Assembly (NCBI RefSeq): GCF_014280235.1
Contig: NZ_CP047940.1
Location: 2,418,001-2,482,000, forward strand
DNA length: 64,000 nt
Reading direction: 5' to 3'
Origin: Cyanobium sp. NS01
GTDB lineage: Bacteria; Cyanobacteriota; Cyanobacteriia; PCC-6307; Cyanobiaceae
In this document: one piece after another, positions 56,498 to 64,000 of the stretch
How positions within the stretch are numbered: the first letter of the stretch is position 1
How the letters are laid out: each line of letters starts with the position of its first letter
Made by a program: the position numbers and the translations under genes
The notes under the pieces: model-generated
Database searches by the model: none
Told to the model about the DNA's origin: nothing
What the model saw: the letters and a program-made list of their open reading frames with translations, nothing else

Positions 56498-57132
56498 ACG
56501 CAGGCGGGGTTAATCCAGCCGCTGCCAGCACCGCGGCGCCCGGGCCTTCCACGGCCATCGCCCTGGGGGCCAACCTGGGCGACCCGCTGGCCACCCTCAC
56601 GGCGGTACGGCCGCTGCTGAGCCAGGTGCTGCAGCACTGGGCCGGGGCGGATCCGGCGGTGGGCTCCTGGCGGCTGCGCTGGTCGCCGCTGTTCCGCACC
56701 GCTCCCGTGGGGGGGCCAGCCGGCCAGCCGCCCTATCTCAATGCGGTGCTGCTGGCCAGCGGCCCTGGCGACGAAGGCGCGGCGGGGGCGCCGAGCGGGG
56801 GCGATCCGCTGCCGCTGTTGCTGGCCCTGCAGAGCCTGGAGGCGGCCTTCGGACGGCAGCGGCTGCAGCCCTGGGGGCCGCGCAGCCTCGATCTCGATCT
56901 GCTCTGGTGCGGCGGCCATCGGCGCCAGAGCGCCGCCCTGTGGCTGCCCCATCCGCTCTACCTGGAGCGCACCTTCGTGCTGGCGCCGTTGGCGGCCCTG
57001 GCACCGGAGCTGGTGCCGCCAGATGCCGGGCGCCGGGTGGACGAGCTGCTGGCCGAGCTGCTCGCTGCTGGGCAAGATGACGGCAGCCCGCCACCGCAAC
57101 GGCTGGCCCCCCAGGTGGGCTGGCCGGAGTGA
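56494..57132 (+). CDS. folK: 2-amino-4-hydroxy-6-hydroxymethyldihydropteridine pyrophosphokinase
   Basis: HPPK of folate synthesis. Conserved parts are TAIALGANLGDPLATL (bases 56551 onward), FRTAPVGGPAGQPPYLNAVL, WGPRSLDLDLLW with the catalytic Asp pair, and LPHPLYLERTFVLAPL. The essential N-terminal GANLGD strand lies upstream of the first canonical start (GTG 56626). No ATG, GTG or TTG is in frame between it and 56401. CTG 56494, three bases after GGGGGA and overlapping the DUF1993 stop, is taken as start (212 residues). An insert near residue 90 is longer than in E. coli HPPK. Confidence 0.85.
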   Translation: MNAGGVNPAAASTAAPGPSTAIALGANLGDPLATLTAVRPLLSQVLQHWAGADPAVGSWRLRWSPLFRTAPVGGPAGQPPYLNAVLLASGPGDEGAAGAPSGGDPLPLLLALQSLEAAFGRQRLQPWGPRSLDLDLLWCGGHRRQSAALWLPHPLYLERTFVLAPLAALAPELVPPDAGRRVDELLAELLAAGQDDGSPPPQRLAPQVGWPE

Positions 57133-58892
57133 GGCTGGCCCGGGTGCCACGGACGCGGGTGATGCGGAAGACGGCCAGGGCAGCGACGGCCCTCTTCAAT
57201 GGAGCAACCGTTCCCGCTGCCCCGATCACCAGCTCCCATCCACCCAGCCGCTGGCGCAGCGCCCTGGCCATCGGCCTGGTGATCACGGCCCTGGCCCTGT
57301 TCGGCGGCAATCTGGGCGACAACGAGGCCGGCAAGCTGGCCCTGGCCCGACAGGCCATCGAACCCGGCTGGATCCCCACGGACTGGTACCTGAACAACAG
57401 CCAGGGCTACCAGTGGCTGTTCCAGCAGTTGAGCGGCCGGATTGTGATCCTGCTGGGCTTCGTGCCGGGCTCGCTGCTGGTGCGGCTGCTGGGCTACGGG
57501 GCCTGGGCCTGGGCCCTGGCGGGCCTCACCGTGCCGCTTGGGCTGACGCCGGCGCTGGCGGCCCTGGCGGCGGCTCTGTTCAGCCTGCAGCAGGGGGTGG
57601 TGGCTGCCGAGTGGATGGTGGGCAGCGCCGAGCCGAAAACCTTCGCCTACGCCGCCGTGCTGCTGGCCTACGCGGCCTGGCGTGAGCGGCGCTGGTGGCG
57701 CTGCGGGCTCTACAGCGGCCTGGCCTGCTCCCTCCACCTGCTGGTGGGGAGCTTCGCGGTGGTGTCGCTGGCGGGGATGGCGCTGGCCAGGCTGGTGCTG
57801 GAGACCAGAACCAGGCGCGAGCCGGGCTGGGCTGGACTGGGCCGCTGGAGCGCCGGGGCGGTGCTGATGGGGCTGCCGGCGGGCTTGGCCGTGGCCCAGA
57901 AGCTGCTGGCGCCCAGCGTCACAGCGACCCCTCACAGCAGCGCCTCCCTGCCCTCCGCGGGCTGGATCTACGTGGTGCTGCGCAATCCCCACCACCTGCT
58001 GCCGAGCGATTGGTCGGCGGGCGACTGGGCCCGCATCGCTCTGCTGCTGGGGCTGTTCGTGCTGACGGCCGTGGCGGCTGGCGGCTGGTGGCCAGGGCGG
58101 TGGCGCCCGCGTTGGCAGGCGCGTTGGCAGGGGCCATTGCAGCCAAACGATCCGTGCCAGAGGGCCAGCCGTGACCTCGCTCTCTGGGTGGCGATGAGCT
58201 GGCCCCTGGCGCTGCTGGGGTTGCTGGCCAGCCGCCTCCCCGCCGCCCCAAAGCACGCCCTGCTCAGCCTCTACCTCTTCCGCCTGGCCGACACGCTGCT
58301 GATGCTGGGCCTGTGGCTGCTGCTGGCCGCCGTCCTGGTCAGAGCCGTGCGCCGCTGGGGGCCGGGCCGGAAAGCCCAGCGGCGGCTGCAGGCGGCACTG
58401 GTGGTAGTGGTTCTGCTGATCAGCCTGGGGGGCCTGGCCCGCGAGCTGCCCACGGCGGCGGCGGGCTGGCCGCGCCAGTTCGTGGCCAGCCTGGAGCAGG
58501 CGGAGCTGTACGCCTGGATCCGGGGCCACACCCCCAGGAGCGCTCTGGTGCTGGCACCACCTTCCGGCTTTGAGGACCTCTCCCTGCAGACGGGCCGGCC
58601 CGGCTTCGTGCAGTTCAAGCAGATCCCCACTTCCGCCCTGGCCCTTCAGACCTGGTTTGAACGCCTCACGGCCCTCGCCGGCGGCGATCGCGGGGTGTGG
58701 CAAGGCCCGGGCGGCTGGCAGGCCCGCGATCGGCTGCTGGCGGCCTACGGCGCCTTGCCGCCGGCCGCCCTGGGCCGCCTGGCCTACGACCAGGGCGCCA
58801 GCGTGCTGATCACCAGCTCCCAACACAGCGGGCCCGAAGGCTGGGCGCCGGCCTACCGCGACGGGCGCTGGACGGCCTGGCAACAACCCTGA
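57129..58892 (+). CDS. Multi-pass membrane protein of unknown function (possibly DUF6798)
   Basis: A 587-residue protein with about 10-12 hydrophobic segments between residues 44 and 440, a periplasmic-type stretch after DNEAGKLALARQAIEPGWIP, and a C-terminal soluble region of about 140 residues (LEQAELYAWIRGHTPRSALV onward). The layout resembles GT-C-like glycosyltransferases and the DUF6798 family of bacterial membrane proteins; this is a fold-level guess. GTG 57129 overlaps folK stop; ATG 57162 is an alternative. Confidence 0.65.
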   Translation: MRLARVPRTRVMRKTARAATALFNGATVPAAPITSSHPPSRWRSALAIGLVITALALFGGNLGDNEAGKLALARQAIEPGWIPTDWYLNNSQGYQWLFQQLSGRIVILLGFVPGSLLVRLLGYGAWAWALAGLTVPLGLTPALAALAAALFSLQQGVVAAEWMVGSAEPKTFAYAAVLLAYAAWRERRWWRCGLYSGLACSLHLLVGSFAVVSLAGMALARLVLETRTRREPGWAGLGRWSAGAVLMGLPAGLAVAQKLLAPSVTATPHSSASLPSAGWIYVVLRNPHHLLPSDWSAGDWARIALLLGLFVLTAVAAGGWWPGRWRPRWQARWQGPLQPNDPCQRASRDLALWVAMSWPLALLGLLASRLPAAPKHALLSLYLFRLADTLLMLGLWLLLAAVLVRAVRRWGPGRKAQRRLQAALVVVVLLISLGGLARELPTAAAGWPRQFVASLEQAELYAWIRGHTPRSALVLAPPSGFEDLSLQTGRPGFVQFKQIPTSALALQTWFERLTALAGGDRGVWQGPGGWQARDRLLAAYGALPPAALGRLAYDQGASVLITSSQHSGPEGWAPAYRDGRWTAWQQP

Positions 58893-58917
58893 GGGCTGCT
58901 GATCGCCCCCGAGCGCC

Positions 58918-59508
58918 ATGCTGGGGACCAACCCCACCTCGCTTGCCATGGCGCCCCTGCCCGCTCCCGAGCCCGCGCGCCATCTCGACACCATCGCCAC
59001 CCTGCAGGCCCGCAAACTGCGCTTTGAGGTGAACCGGGTGGCGCTGCCCATGGGCCTTGAGGCCAGCTTCGGCGTGATTCGCCACCCGGGAGCCTCCCTG
59101 GCGGTGCCGGTGCTCGACGACGGCCGCCTGGTGCTGCTGCGCCAGTACCGCTTCGCGGTGGCTACCAGGCTGCTGGAGTTCCCCGCCGGCACCCTGGATC
59201 CGGGCGAAACGCCCCTGAGCACGATGCGCCGGGAGCTGCAGGAGGAGGCGGGCTACAGCGCTGAGCGCTGGGATCCGCTCGGCACCCTGCTGCCCTGCCC
59301 CGGCTATTCCGATGAGGTGATCCACCTCTTCCTGGCCCGCCAGCTCACCGCCCTCACCGATCAGCCGCCCGGCGACGACGACGAAGACCTGGAGGTGCTG
59401 CTGCTGCAGCCCGATGAGCTGGAGGCGGCCCTGGCCAGCGGCGATGAATACCTCGATGGCAAGAGCGTGAGCGCCTGGCTGCGGGCCAAGCAGCTGCTGG
59501 GGCTCTGA
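58918..59508 (+). CDS. NUDIX hydrolase, ADP-ribose pyrophosphatase-like
   Basis: A 196-residue protein. A complete Nudix box is seen: G-TLDPGET-PLSTMRRELQEEAGY, with LLEFPAGTLDPGE just before, the ADPRase-type pattern, and CPGYSDEVIHLFLAR downstream. It probably hydrolyses ADP-ribose or related nucleotide sugars. ATG 58918 or 58948 could start it. Its stop overlaps the photolyase start as TGATG. Confidence 0.9.
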   Translation: MLGTNPTSLAMAPLPAPEPARHLDTIATLQARKLRFEVNRVALPMGLEASFGVIRHPGASLAVPVLDDGRLVLLRQYRFAVATRLLEFPAGTLDPGETPLSTMRRELQEEAGYSAERWDPLGTLLPCPGYSDEVIHLFLARQLTALTDQPPGDDDEDLEVLLLQPDELEAALASGDEYLDGKSVSAWLRAKQLLGL

Positions 59509-61013
59509 TGGCTACAGCGCAGAAGACTTCTGAGCGCTGGCTGTTCTGGCATCGCCGCGACCTGCGCCTGGCCGACAACCTCGGCCTGGCCGCCGCGGCG
59601 CGGGCCACCCCGGCCGTGACGGGCGTGTTCGTGCTGGATCCCGGCCTGCTGGAGGCGCCGGACCTGGCCCCCGCCAGGCTGTGGTTCCTGGCCGAGAGCC
59701 TCAGGGAGCTGGAGCAGCGCTGGCGCCAGGCCGGCAGCCGGCTGCTGGTGCTGCGGGGCGAGCCGGCGCTGGTGCTGCCGGCCCTGGCCCAACAGCTCGG
59801 CGCGGCGGTGGTGGCCTGGAACAAGGATGTGGAGCCCTACGGCCGCGAGCGCGACCGACGGGTGGCGGCGGCCCTGCAGAACCAGGGTCAGCGGCTGCTG
59901 GTGGACTGGGACCAAGTGCTGATCCCGCCGGAGGCGCTGCGCACCGGCCAGGGTGATCCCTACCGGGTGTATGGCCCCTTCTGGCTCAACTGGCGTGCTC
60001 AGGTGGCAGCCCGCTCCGGCCAGGGGCAGGCCAGCAGCGGCGGCCTGGAGCCCGTGGAAGCGCCCAGCGCTCTGCTCGATCTGGCTCCGTCCCAGCTGGC
60101 AGCGCTGCTGGAGGGCGCCAACGAGGCGTTGGCGCTCGTGCGCCCCGATCCCCACACCGGGCTCCATCTGCCCCACAGCTTCACGGGCAGCGATCTCTGC
60201 CCCTGCCGCCCCGGCGAAGCCGCCGCCCTGGAGCAGCTGCAGGCCTTCTGCGATGGCGGGCCGCTGCTGGGCTACGAGCCGGGCCGCAACCTGCCCGGTG
60301 AGGCCGGCACCTCCGGGCTGAGCGCAGCACTGAAGTTCGGCAGCCTCAGCCCGCGCCAGGCCTGGGCCGCCGCCCAGCAGGCCCGCCAGCTGGCCCGCAG
60401 CAGCGAGGCCGAGCAGTCGATCACAGTGTGGGAACAGGAGCTGGCCTGGCGCGAGTTCTATCAGCAGGCCCTGTTCCATTTCCCCGAGCTGGCCGATGGC
60501 CCCTACCGGGCCAAGTGGCAGCGCTTCCCCTGGGAGAACGATGCAGGGCGGTTCCAGGCCTGGTGCGACGGCCTCACCGGCGTGCCGATCGTGGATGCGG
60601 CGATGCGGCAGCTCAACGCCAGCGGCTGGATGCATAACCGCTGCCGCATGATCGTGGCCTCCTTCCTGGTGAAAGACCTGATCTGCGACTGGCGAATGGG
60701 CGAACGCCAGTTCATGCGCCATCTGGTGGATGGCGACCTGGCCGCCAACAACGGCGGCTGGCAGTGGAGCGCCAGCAGCGGCATGGACCCCAAACCGCTG
60801 CGCATCTTCAACCCCTTCACCCAGGCCGCCAAGTTCGACCCGGAGGCCAGCTACATCCGCACCTGGCTGCCGGAGCTGCGCCATGTGGCCACGGCCGATC
60901 TGATCAGCGGTGCCATCCCCACCCTGGAGCGGCGCGGCTACCCCGAGCCGATCGTGAACCACAAGGAACAACAGGCCAGGTTCAAGGGGCTGGTTGCGGC
61001 ACTGGGGCGCTAA
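59508..61013 (+). CDS. phrA: Deoxyribodipyrimidine photolyase (class I, cryptochrome/photolyase family)
   Basis: A 501-residue flavoprotein that repairs cyclobutane pyrimidine dimers with blue light. The N-terminal Rossmann-type antenna domain starts RWLFWHRRDLRLADNLGL. The C-terminal FAD domain has WEQELAWREFYQQALFHFP, GVPIVDAAMRQLNASGWMHN, RCRMIVASFLVKDL and the signature DGDLAANNGGWQWSASSG with FNPFTQAAKFDP. Which antenna chromophore is used cannot be read. Coupled to the NUDIX gene. Confidence 0.95.
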   Translation: MATAQKTSERWLFWHRRDLRLADNLGLAAAARATPAVTGVFVLDPGLLEAPDLAPARLWFLAESLRELEQRWRQAGSRLLVLRGEPALVLPALAQQLGAAVVAWNKDVEPYGRERDRRVAAALQNQGQRLLVDWDQVLIPPEALRTGQGDPYRVYGPFWLNWRAQVAARSGQGQASSGGLEPVEAPSALLDLAPSQLAALLEGANEALALVRPDPHTGLHLPHSFTGSDLCPCRPGEAAALEQLQAFCDGGPLLGYEPGRNLPGEAGTSGLSAALKFGSLSPRQAWAAAQQARQLARSSEAEQSITVWEQELAWREFYQQALFHFPELADGPYRAKWQRFPWENDAGRFQAWCDGLTGVPIVDAAMRQLNASGWMHNRCRMIVASFLVKDLICDWRMGERQFMRHLVDGDLAANNGGWQWSASSGMDPKPLRIFNPFTQAAKFDPEASYIRTWLPELRHVATADLISGAIPTLERRGYPEPIVNHKEQQARFKGLVAALGR

Positions 61014-61138
61014 TTGTTAACCGAGGGCTGCCCCAAAGAAGATGGGCAAGCTCTATGCAGCGCTCGCCCTACGAGGCTTGGTAGACGACAAGCGCTTCGG
61101 CTTGCTAATCGTTGAACACGGCACCTGCAGATTTGGGT
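61014..61138. other. Atypical spacer between photolyase and aminotransferase genes
   Basis: A 125-base convergent spacer of noticeably lower GC, with codons rare in this genome (CTA, CGA, GTA, AGA, TTG) if read from ATG 61042. It holds a hairpin CAAGC GCTTCG GCTTG (61089-61104). The open frame from 61042 runs on into the antisense of the aminotransferase and is not called as a gene. Confidence 0.45.
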
Positions 61139-62404
61139 TCAGACCGCGCAGCTGGCCCGATCCGGCAGGCTGCTGGGCGCGGCAGCGTCGCCGGGGCGCG
61201 CCAGCAGCTGGCCCAGGGCCTCTACCACCCGTTGCTGCTGGGCCTGGGAGAGCTCCGGGAAGATCGGCAGGCTCAGCACCTCGGCGCAGAGCCGCTCGGT
61301 GACCGGCAGGCTGCCGGGCCCATAGCCCAGGGCGGCATAGGCCGGCTGGCGGTGAATGGGAATCGGGTAGTAGATGATCGTGCTCACGCCCGCCTCCTGC
61401 AGCTGCTGCTTGAGCCAGTCGCGGCAGCGGCCCTGCGGCAGGCCGAACGCGTCCGTGTTGGCAGCGGGGTCGCAGGGCGCCTCTCCGCGGGCGCCACAGG
61501 CCGGGGCGCCGATCGGGCAGGCCGGCACCCGCAGCACGAACTGGTTCCAGCTGTGGCCCTCAGGCCCGGCCGCCGGCAGGGCCACCCCGGGCAGCCCCGC
61601 CAGCTGGCTGAGGTAGCGGGAAGCGATGGCCCGGCGGCTCTCCAGCCAGCGGCTCAGGTGGGGCAGCTTCACGGCCAGCACCGCCGCCTGCAGGGCATCG
61701 AGGCGGCTGTTGTAGCCGAGATCGGTGTGCAGGTAGCGGCGCGGCATGCCGTGCACCGCCAGCTCCCGCACCCGCTGGGCCAGGGCCCCATCGCGGCACA
61801 CCACGGCGCCGCCATCGCCGGCGGCGCCAAGGTTCTTGGTGGGAAAGAAGCTGAAGCAGCCCGCATCGCCCCAGCTGCCCACCGGCCGGTTGGCCCAGCG
61901 GGCGCCGGTGGCCTGGGCGCAGTCTTCCACCACCTTGAGGCCATGGCGCGCAGCGATGGCGCCAATGCGCTCCATGTCCACCGGCCGGCCGAACAGATGC
62001 ACGGGCAGCAAGGCCCTGGTGGCCGGCGTGATCGCTGCCTCGATCAGGTCCAGATCGATCAGGTAGCTGGCGGGGTCCACGTCCACGAACACCGGCGTGG
62101 CCCCCACGGCACTGATCGCCTCGGCGGTGGCGAAGAAGCTGAAGGAGGCGGTGATCACCTCATCGCCGGGGCCGATGCCGAGGCCGCGCAGGGCGAGCAC
62201 CAGGGAGTCGGTGCCGCTGTTGCAGCCCACCGCGTGGGGCACGCTGCAGGCCTCGGCAAAGGCGGCCTCAAAGGCGGCGATGGTGGGGCCGCCGATGTAC
62301 TGGCCGCTACGCAGCACGGTCAACACGGCGTCATCGAGGGCACCACCCAGCTCCTGGATCTGCTCACCGAGGCTGAAGGGTGGCACCTGCATGCGGCTCA
62401 CCAT
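61139..62404 (-). CDS. DegT/DnrJ/EryC1/StrS family sugar aminotransferase
   Basis: A 421-residue PLP enzyme. It has GPTIAAFEAAFAEACSVPHA, CNSGTDSLVLAL, DEVITASFSFFATAEAI, LPVHLFGRP, EDCAQATGARW and the PLP Lys190 in CFSFFPTKNLGAAGDGG, then YYPIPIHRQPAYA. Members transaminate nucleotide-linked ketosugars for O-antigen or capsule. An insert around residue 300 (ACPIGAPACGARGEAP) with two cysteines is unusual. Start ATG 62404 or 62392. Confidence 0.92.
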   Translation of the reverse strand: MVSRMQVPPFSLGEQIQELGGALDDAVLTVLRSGQYIGGPTIAAFEAAFAEACSVPHAVGCNSGTDSLVLALRGLGIGPGDEVITASFSFFATAEAISAVGATPVFVDVDPASYLIDLDLIEAAITPATRALLPVHLFGRPVDMERIGAIAARHGLKVVEDCAQATGARWANRPVGSWGDAGCFSFFPTKNLGAAGDGGAVVCRDGALAQRVRELAVHGMPRRYLHTDLGYNSRLDALQAAVLAVKLPHLSRWLESRRAIASRYLSQLAGLPGVALPAAGPEGHSWNQFVLRVPACPIGAPACGARGEAPCDPAANTDAFGLPQGRCRDWLKQQLQEAGVSTIIYYPIPIHRQPAYAALGYGPGSLPVTERLCAEVLSLPIFPELSQAQQQRVVEALGQLLARPGDAAAPSSLPDRASCAV

Positions 62405-62425
62405 AAACGCAATGAGCGGCAGGGA

Positions 62426-63046
62426 TCAGCGGGCCCATTCCGGTTCTGAACCTGGATGCCACTTGATGTTGCAGCCGATGGCGGGGCGCTGCTCCCCTGC
62501 CGGAGTGCCTCCAGCCTCAAGGGCCGCGAGGGCAGCGCGCAGATCTTTGCCATCAGCGGGCCGGCCCTGGCCGGGGCGGCTGTCATCGAGCTGGCCGCGA
62601 TACACCAGCCGCAGAGCGCCGTCGGCGGCCGGGGCGAAGAGGTAGGGATCGGGGGTGCAGGCGGCCCGGAAGGCCCGGGCGATCTCCTGGTGGCCATCCA
62701 GCAGGTAGGGGAAGGTCCAGCCGTGGCGAGCCGCCTGGGCCCTTAGACCCTCGGCGCCGTCCTGGGGGTGGGTCTGCAGGCTGTTGCTCGAGATCGCCAG
62801 GATCCGCAGCCGCAGCGGCGGGCCGGCCACATCCGCCTGCAGGCGGCTGAGCTCCTGTTCCACGTGCTTCACGAAGGGGCAGTGTTCACACAGAAACAAC
62901 ACCAACACGGGCCCCCTGGCCAGGCCATCGAGGTCGAGCGGTTCGCCACTCACCTGCTGGGCAGCACCAGTGGCCAGCTGGGCGCTGATCACTCCGAACG
63001 GCAGGGGCGTGCCCAACGGCAGCATGGTGGATGGCGTCAGCGCCAT
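62426..63046 (-). CDS. Thioredoxin-fold (AhpC/TSA-like) redox protein
   Basis: A 206-residue soluble protein. The redox motif is CEHCPFVKH (Cys53, Cys56) after LVLFLCEH, followed by AISSNSLQTHPQDG, FPYLLDGHQEIARAF, AACTPDPYLF and YRGQLDDSRPGQG. This is the PRX-like/TlpA-like family with CxxCPxVKHxE, common in bacteria and of poorly known substrate. It lies 21 bases upstream of the aminotransferase gene on the same strand, probably one operon. Confidence 0.85.
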   Translation of the reverse strand: MALTPSTMLPLGTPLPFGVISAQLATGAAQQVSGEPLDLDGLARGPVLVLFLCEHCPFVKHVEQELSRLQADVAGPPLRLRILAISSNSLQTHPQDGAEGLRAQAARHGWTFPYLLDGHQEIARAFRAACTPDPYLFAPAADGALRLVYRGQLDDSRPGQGRPADGKDLRAALAALEAGGTPAGEQRPAIGCNIKWHPGSEPEWAR

Positions 63047-63064
63047 GGGCCTGTTCCTTCATCG

Positions 63065-63613
63065 ATGCCTGCCCTCACGCTAAAGAACTCTTCCCTGCAA
63101 GCCAGCGCGGCTCTGGCGGGGTTGCTGCTCAGCGCCGGCTGCGTGCCGGCCCACCGCCAGGCCAGCTGGGCGATCTTCCCCCTGCAGCGCAGCGTGCCCC
63201 ACGACGGCCTGGCGGTGGTGAGCCAGCCCGATGGCTACGGCCTGCACATCTGGATCGACACCGACACCCGCGAGAGCGGCATCTGCCAGCCCCGCTGGAC
63301 GCCCGACCCGGCGCGGCTGTTCAACGGCAACGGCACGGCTCCGTTCAGTTCGGGGCTGGCCAGCCGCCAGGAGTTCTTCCAGGCCGTGGCCCGCAGCGAT
63401 GTGCGCCGGGCCCTGCGCCAGCAGAGTGAGGCCCTCTGTCAGGAGGCCGATCCCAAGCGCAGCTTCCGCTGGCTGGAGCCGCCCCTGACACCCGAACAGG
63501 TGCAGGTGGAGGCCTTCCCGCTGCTGGAGGAGCCGGATCTGCTCAGCGATCCCGCCGCCGTGCTCGAGCAGGAGGAGGCCTTTCTCAAGGAGGCCACGGA
63601 ACCCGGGGATTGA
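63065..63613 (+). CDS. Lipoprotein-like secreted protein of unknown function
   Basis: A 182-residue protein starting MPALTLKNSSLQASAALAGL with lipobox LLSAGC (Cys26), so likely lipid-anchored. The mature part begins VPAHRQASWAIFPLQRSVPH and ends in an acidic helix. WAIFPLQ and HIWIDTDTRESG suggest strands, but I recognise no family. Divergent from the thioredoxin-fold gene (18 bases between starts). Confidence 0.6.
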   Translation: MPALTLKNSSLQASAALAGLLLSAGCVPAHRQASWAIFPLQRSVPHDGLAVVSQPDGYGLHIWIDTDTRESGICQPRWTPDPARLFNGNGTAPFSSGLASRQEFFQAVARSDVRRALRQQSEALCQEADPKRSFRWLEPPLTPEQVQVEAFPLLEEPDLLSDPAAVLEQEEAFLKEATEPGD

Positions 63614-63631
63614 GCCCAGGGCTTGAGCTCA

Positions 63632-64000
63632 TCAGCCCGTGAGGAAGCGGCGCCACACCAGGGGCTCGGCCTGGCGCCAGTAGCGCGAGAAACGGCGCAG
63701 ATCGGGGGGCGACTCCAGCCGCACAAAGGGTTCCGGCTCCAGCACCTGCACGGGCAGCACCACGGCAATCCTGCGACGGATCAGCTCGAAGCGGGGATCC
63801 ACTGCAGCGGAGGTCACCACGCCATCAGCCCCATGACGAGCGGCGAAGGCAAGCACCTGCTCGGCCACATCCCCCTGCCTGAGGCTCACCGGCAGCTCCA
63901 GGGCGCATTCGTAGAGGAAGCCCAGCCGTTGGAGGCTGAGGCCAGAGGCCGCGATCAGGGAGGTGTCGAACACGAACAGCGCCGGCGCCTCGGGCCAGGC
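63632..64000 (-). CDS. C-terminal part of a conserved protein cut by the right edge
   Basis: The open frame continues past 64000; 122 residues are visible. The visible part has LFVFDTSLIAASGLSLQRLGF, then AFAARHGADGVVTSAAVDPR and the end LESPPDLRRFSRYWRQAEP. This looks like the C-terminal part of a Rossmann-like domain similar to the antenna domain of photolyases, with the characteristic RFSRYW ending I have seen in cyanobacterial proteins of that type. Full gene and function are not visible. Confidence 0.5.
   Translation of the reverse strand, partial: AWPEAPALFVFDTSLIAASGLSLQRLGFLYECALELPVSLRQGDVAEQVLAFAARHGADGVVTSAAVDPRFELIRRRIAVVLPVQVLEPEPFVRLESPPDLRRFSRYWRQAEPLVWRRFLTG

Noticed and set aside
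61042-61302. Open frame starting MGKLYAALALRGLVDDKRFG
   Set aside because: Most of it is antisense to the aminotransferase; only about 97 bases are free and no family is recognised.

Overview
The window looks like the chromosome of a high-GC picocyanobacterium of the Cyanobium / marine Synechococcus lineage. The evidence is photosystem II genes (psbI, psbK, psbE-psbF-psbL-psbJ, ycf48, rubA), NDH-1 genes ndhC-ndhK-ndhJ, the Mg-chelatase gene chlD, several cyanobacteria-specific families (DUF3769, DUF3155, DUF3181, DUF4079, DUF1997), very high GC (by eye close to 70%) and gene spacing so tight that many neighbours overlap. I see no insertion sequence, prophage, CRISPR array or rRNA. Most long open frames antisense to real genes are codon-bias shadows and are left out. 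Product names come from motif reading only; no database search was run.

Layout. 1-2.3 kb: 3' part of a GH38 alpha-mannosidase, then psbI. 2.8-7.4 kb: a DUF3769 outer-membrane-type protein convergent with leuC-leuD. 7.4-12.4 kb: a small secreted protein, a YrbL-family protein with a Pho-box-like site upstream, cinA, a WecA/MraY-type transferase and glyA. 12.5-21.3 kb: tRNA-Arg(ACG) with a terminator, three small cyanobacterial genes, murJ, sfsA, ispH, DUF1997, DUF4079, purH, an esterase and DUF3155. 21.7-31.5 kb: histidine kinase, cobS, tgt, psbK, a WecG-type transferase, a large GH15/phosphorylase-kinase-like protein, a Gfo/Idh/MocA oxidoreductase and a CNNM/CorC protein. 31.6-37.8 kb: tRNA with CAT anticodon, a secreted unknown, pyrE, ygfZ-like, a RecB-like nuclease, a phosphohexomutase and rdgB.

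37.8-45.3 kb is the most striking stretch. It is a translationally coupled minus-strand operon reading DUF374 (LpxJ-like) acyltransferase, KdtA/WaaA, LpxK, LpxB, MsbA-like ABC exporter, carotenoid oxygenase. It encodes late lipid A acylation, Kdo transfer, 4'-phosphorylation, disaccharide assembly and core flipping, although LPS of studied marine Synechococcus is reported to lack Kdo and lipid A phosphate. Directly upstream, past a strong hairpin, lies the rubA-ycf48-psbEFLJ cluster (45.4-47.8 kb), divergent from ndhCKJ.

49.6-64 kb: a sulfotransferase, a membrane-anchored YvcK/CofD-like protein, an MlaF-MlaD lipid-transport pair without a neighbouring permease, chlD, DUF1993, folK (no canonical start codon), a multi-pass membrane protein, a NUDIX hydrolase, a photolyase, a DegT-type sugar aminotransferase, a thioredoxin-fold protein, a lipoprotein and a truncated gene at the right edge.

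The genes are mostly housekeeping (photosynthesis, leucine, purine, pyrimidine, folate, isoprenoid and cobalamin metabolism). The envelope theme recurs: DUF3769, WecA and WecG types, MurJ, the lipid A operon and MlaFD.
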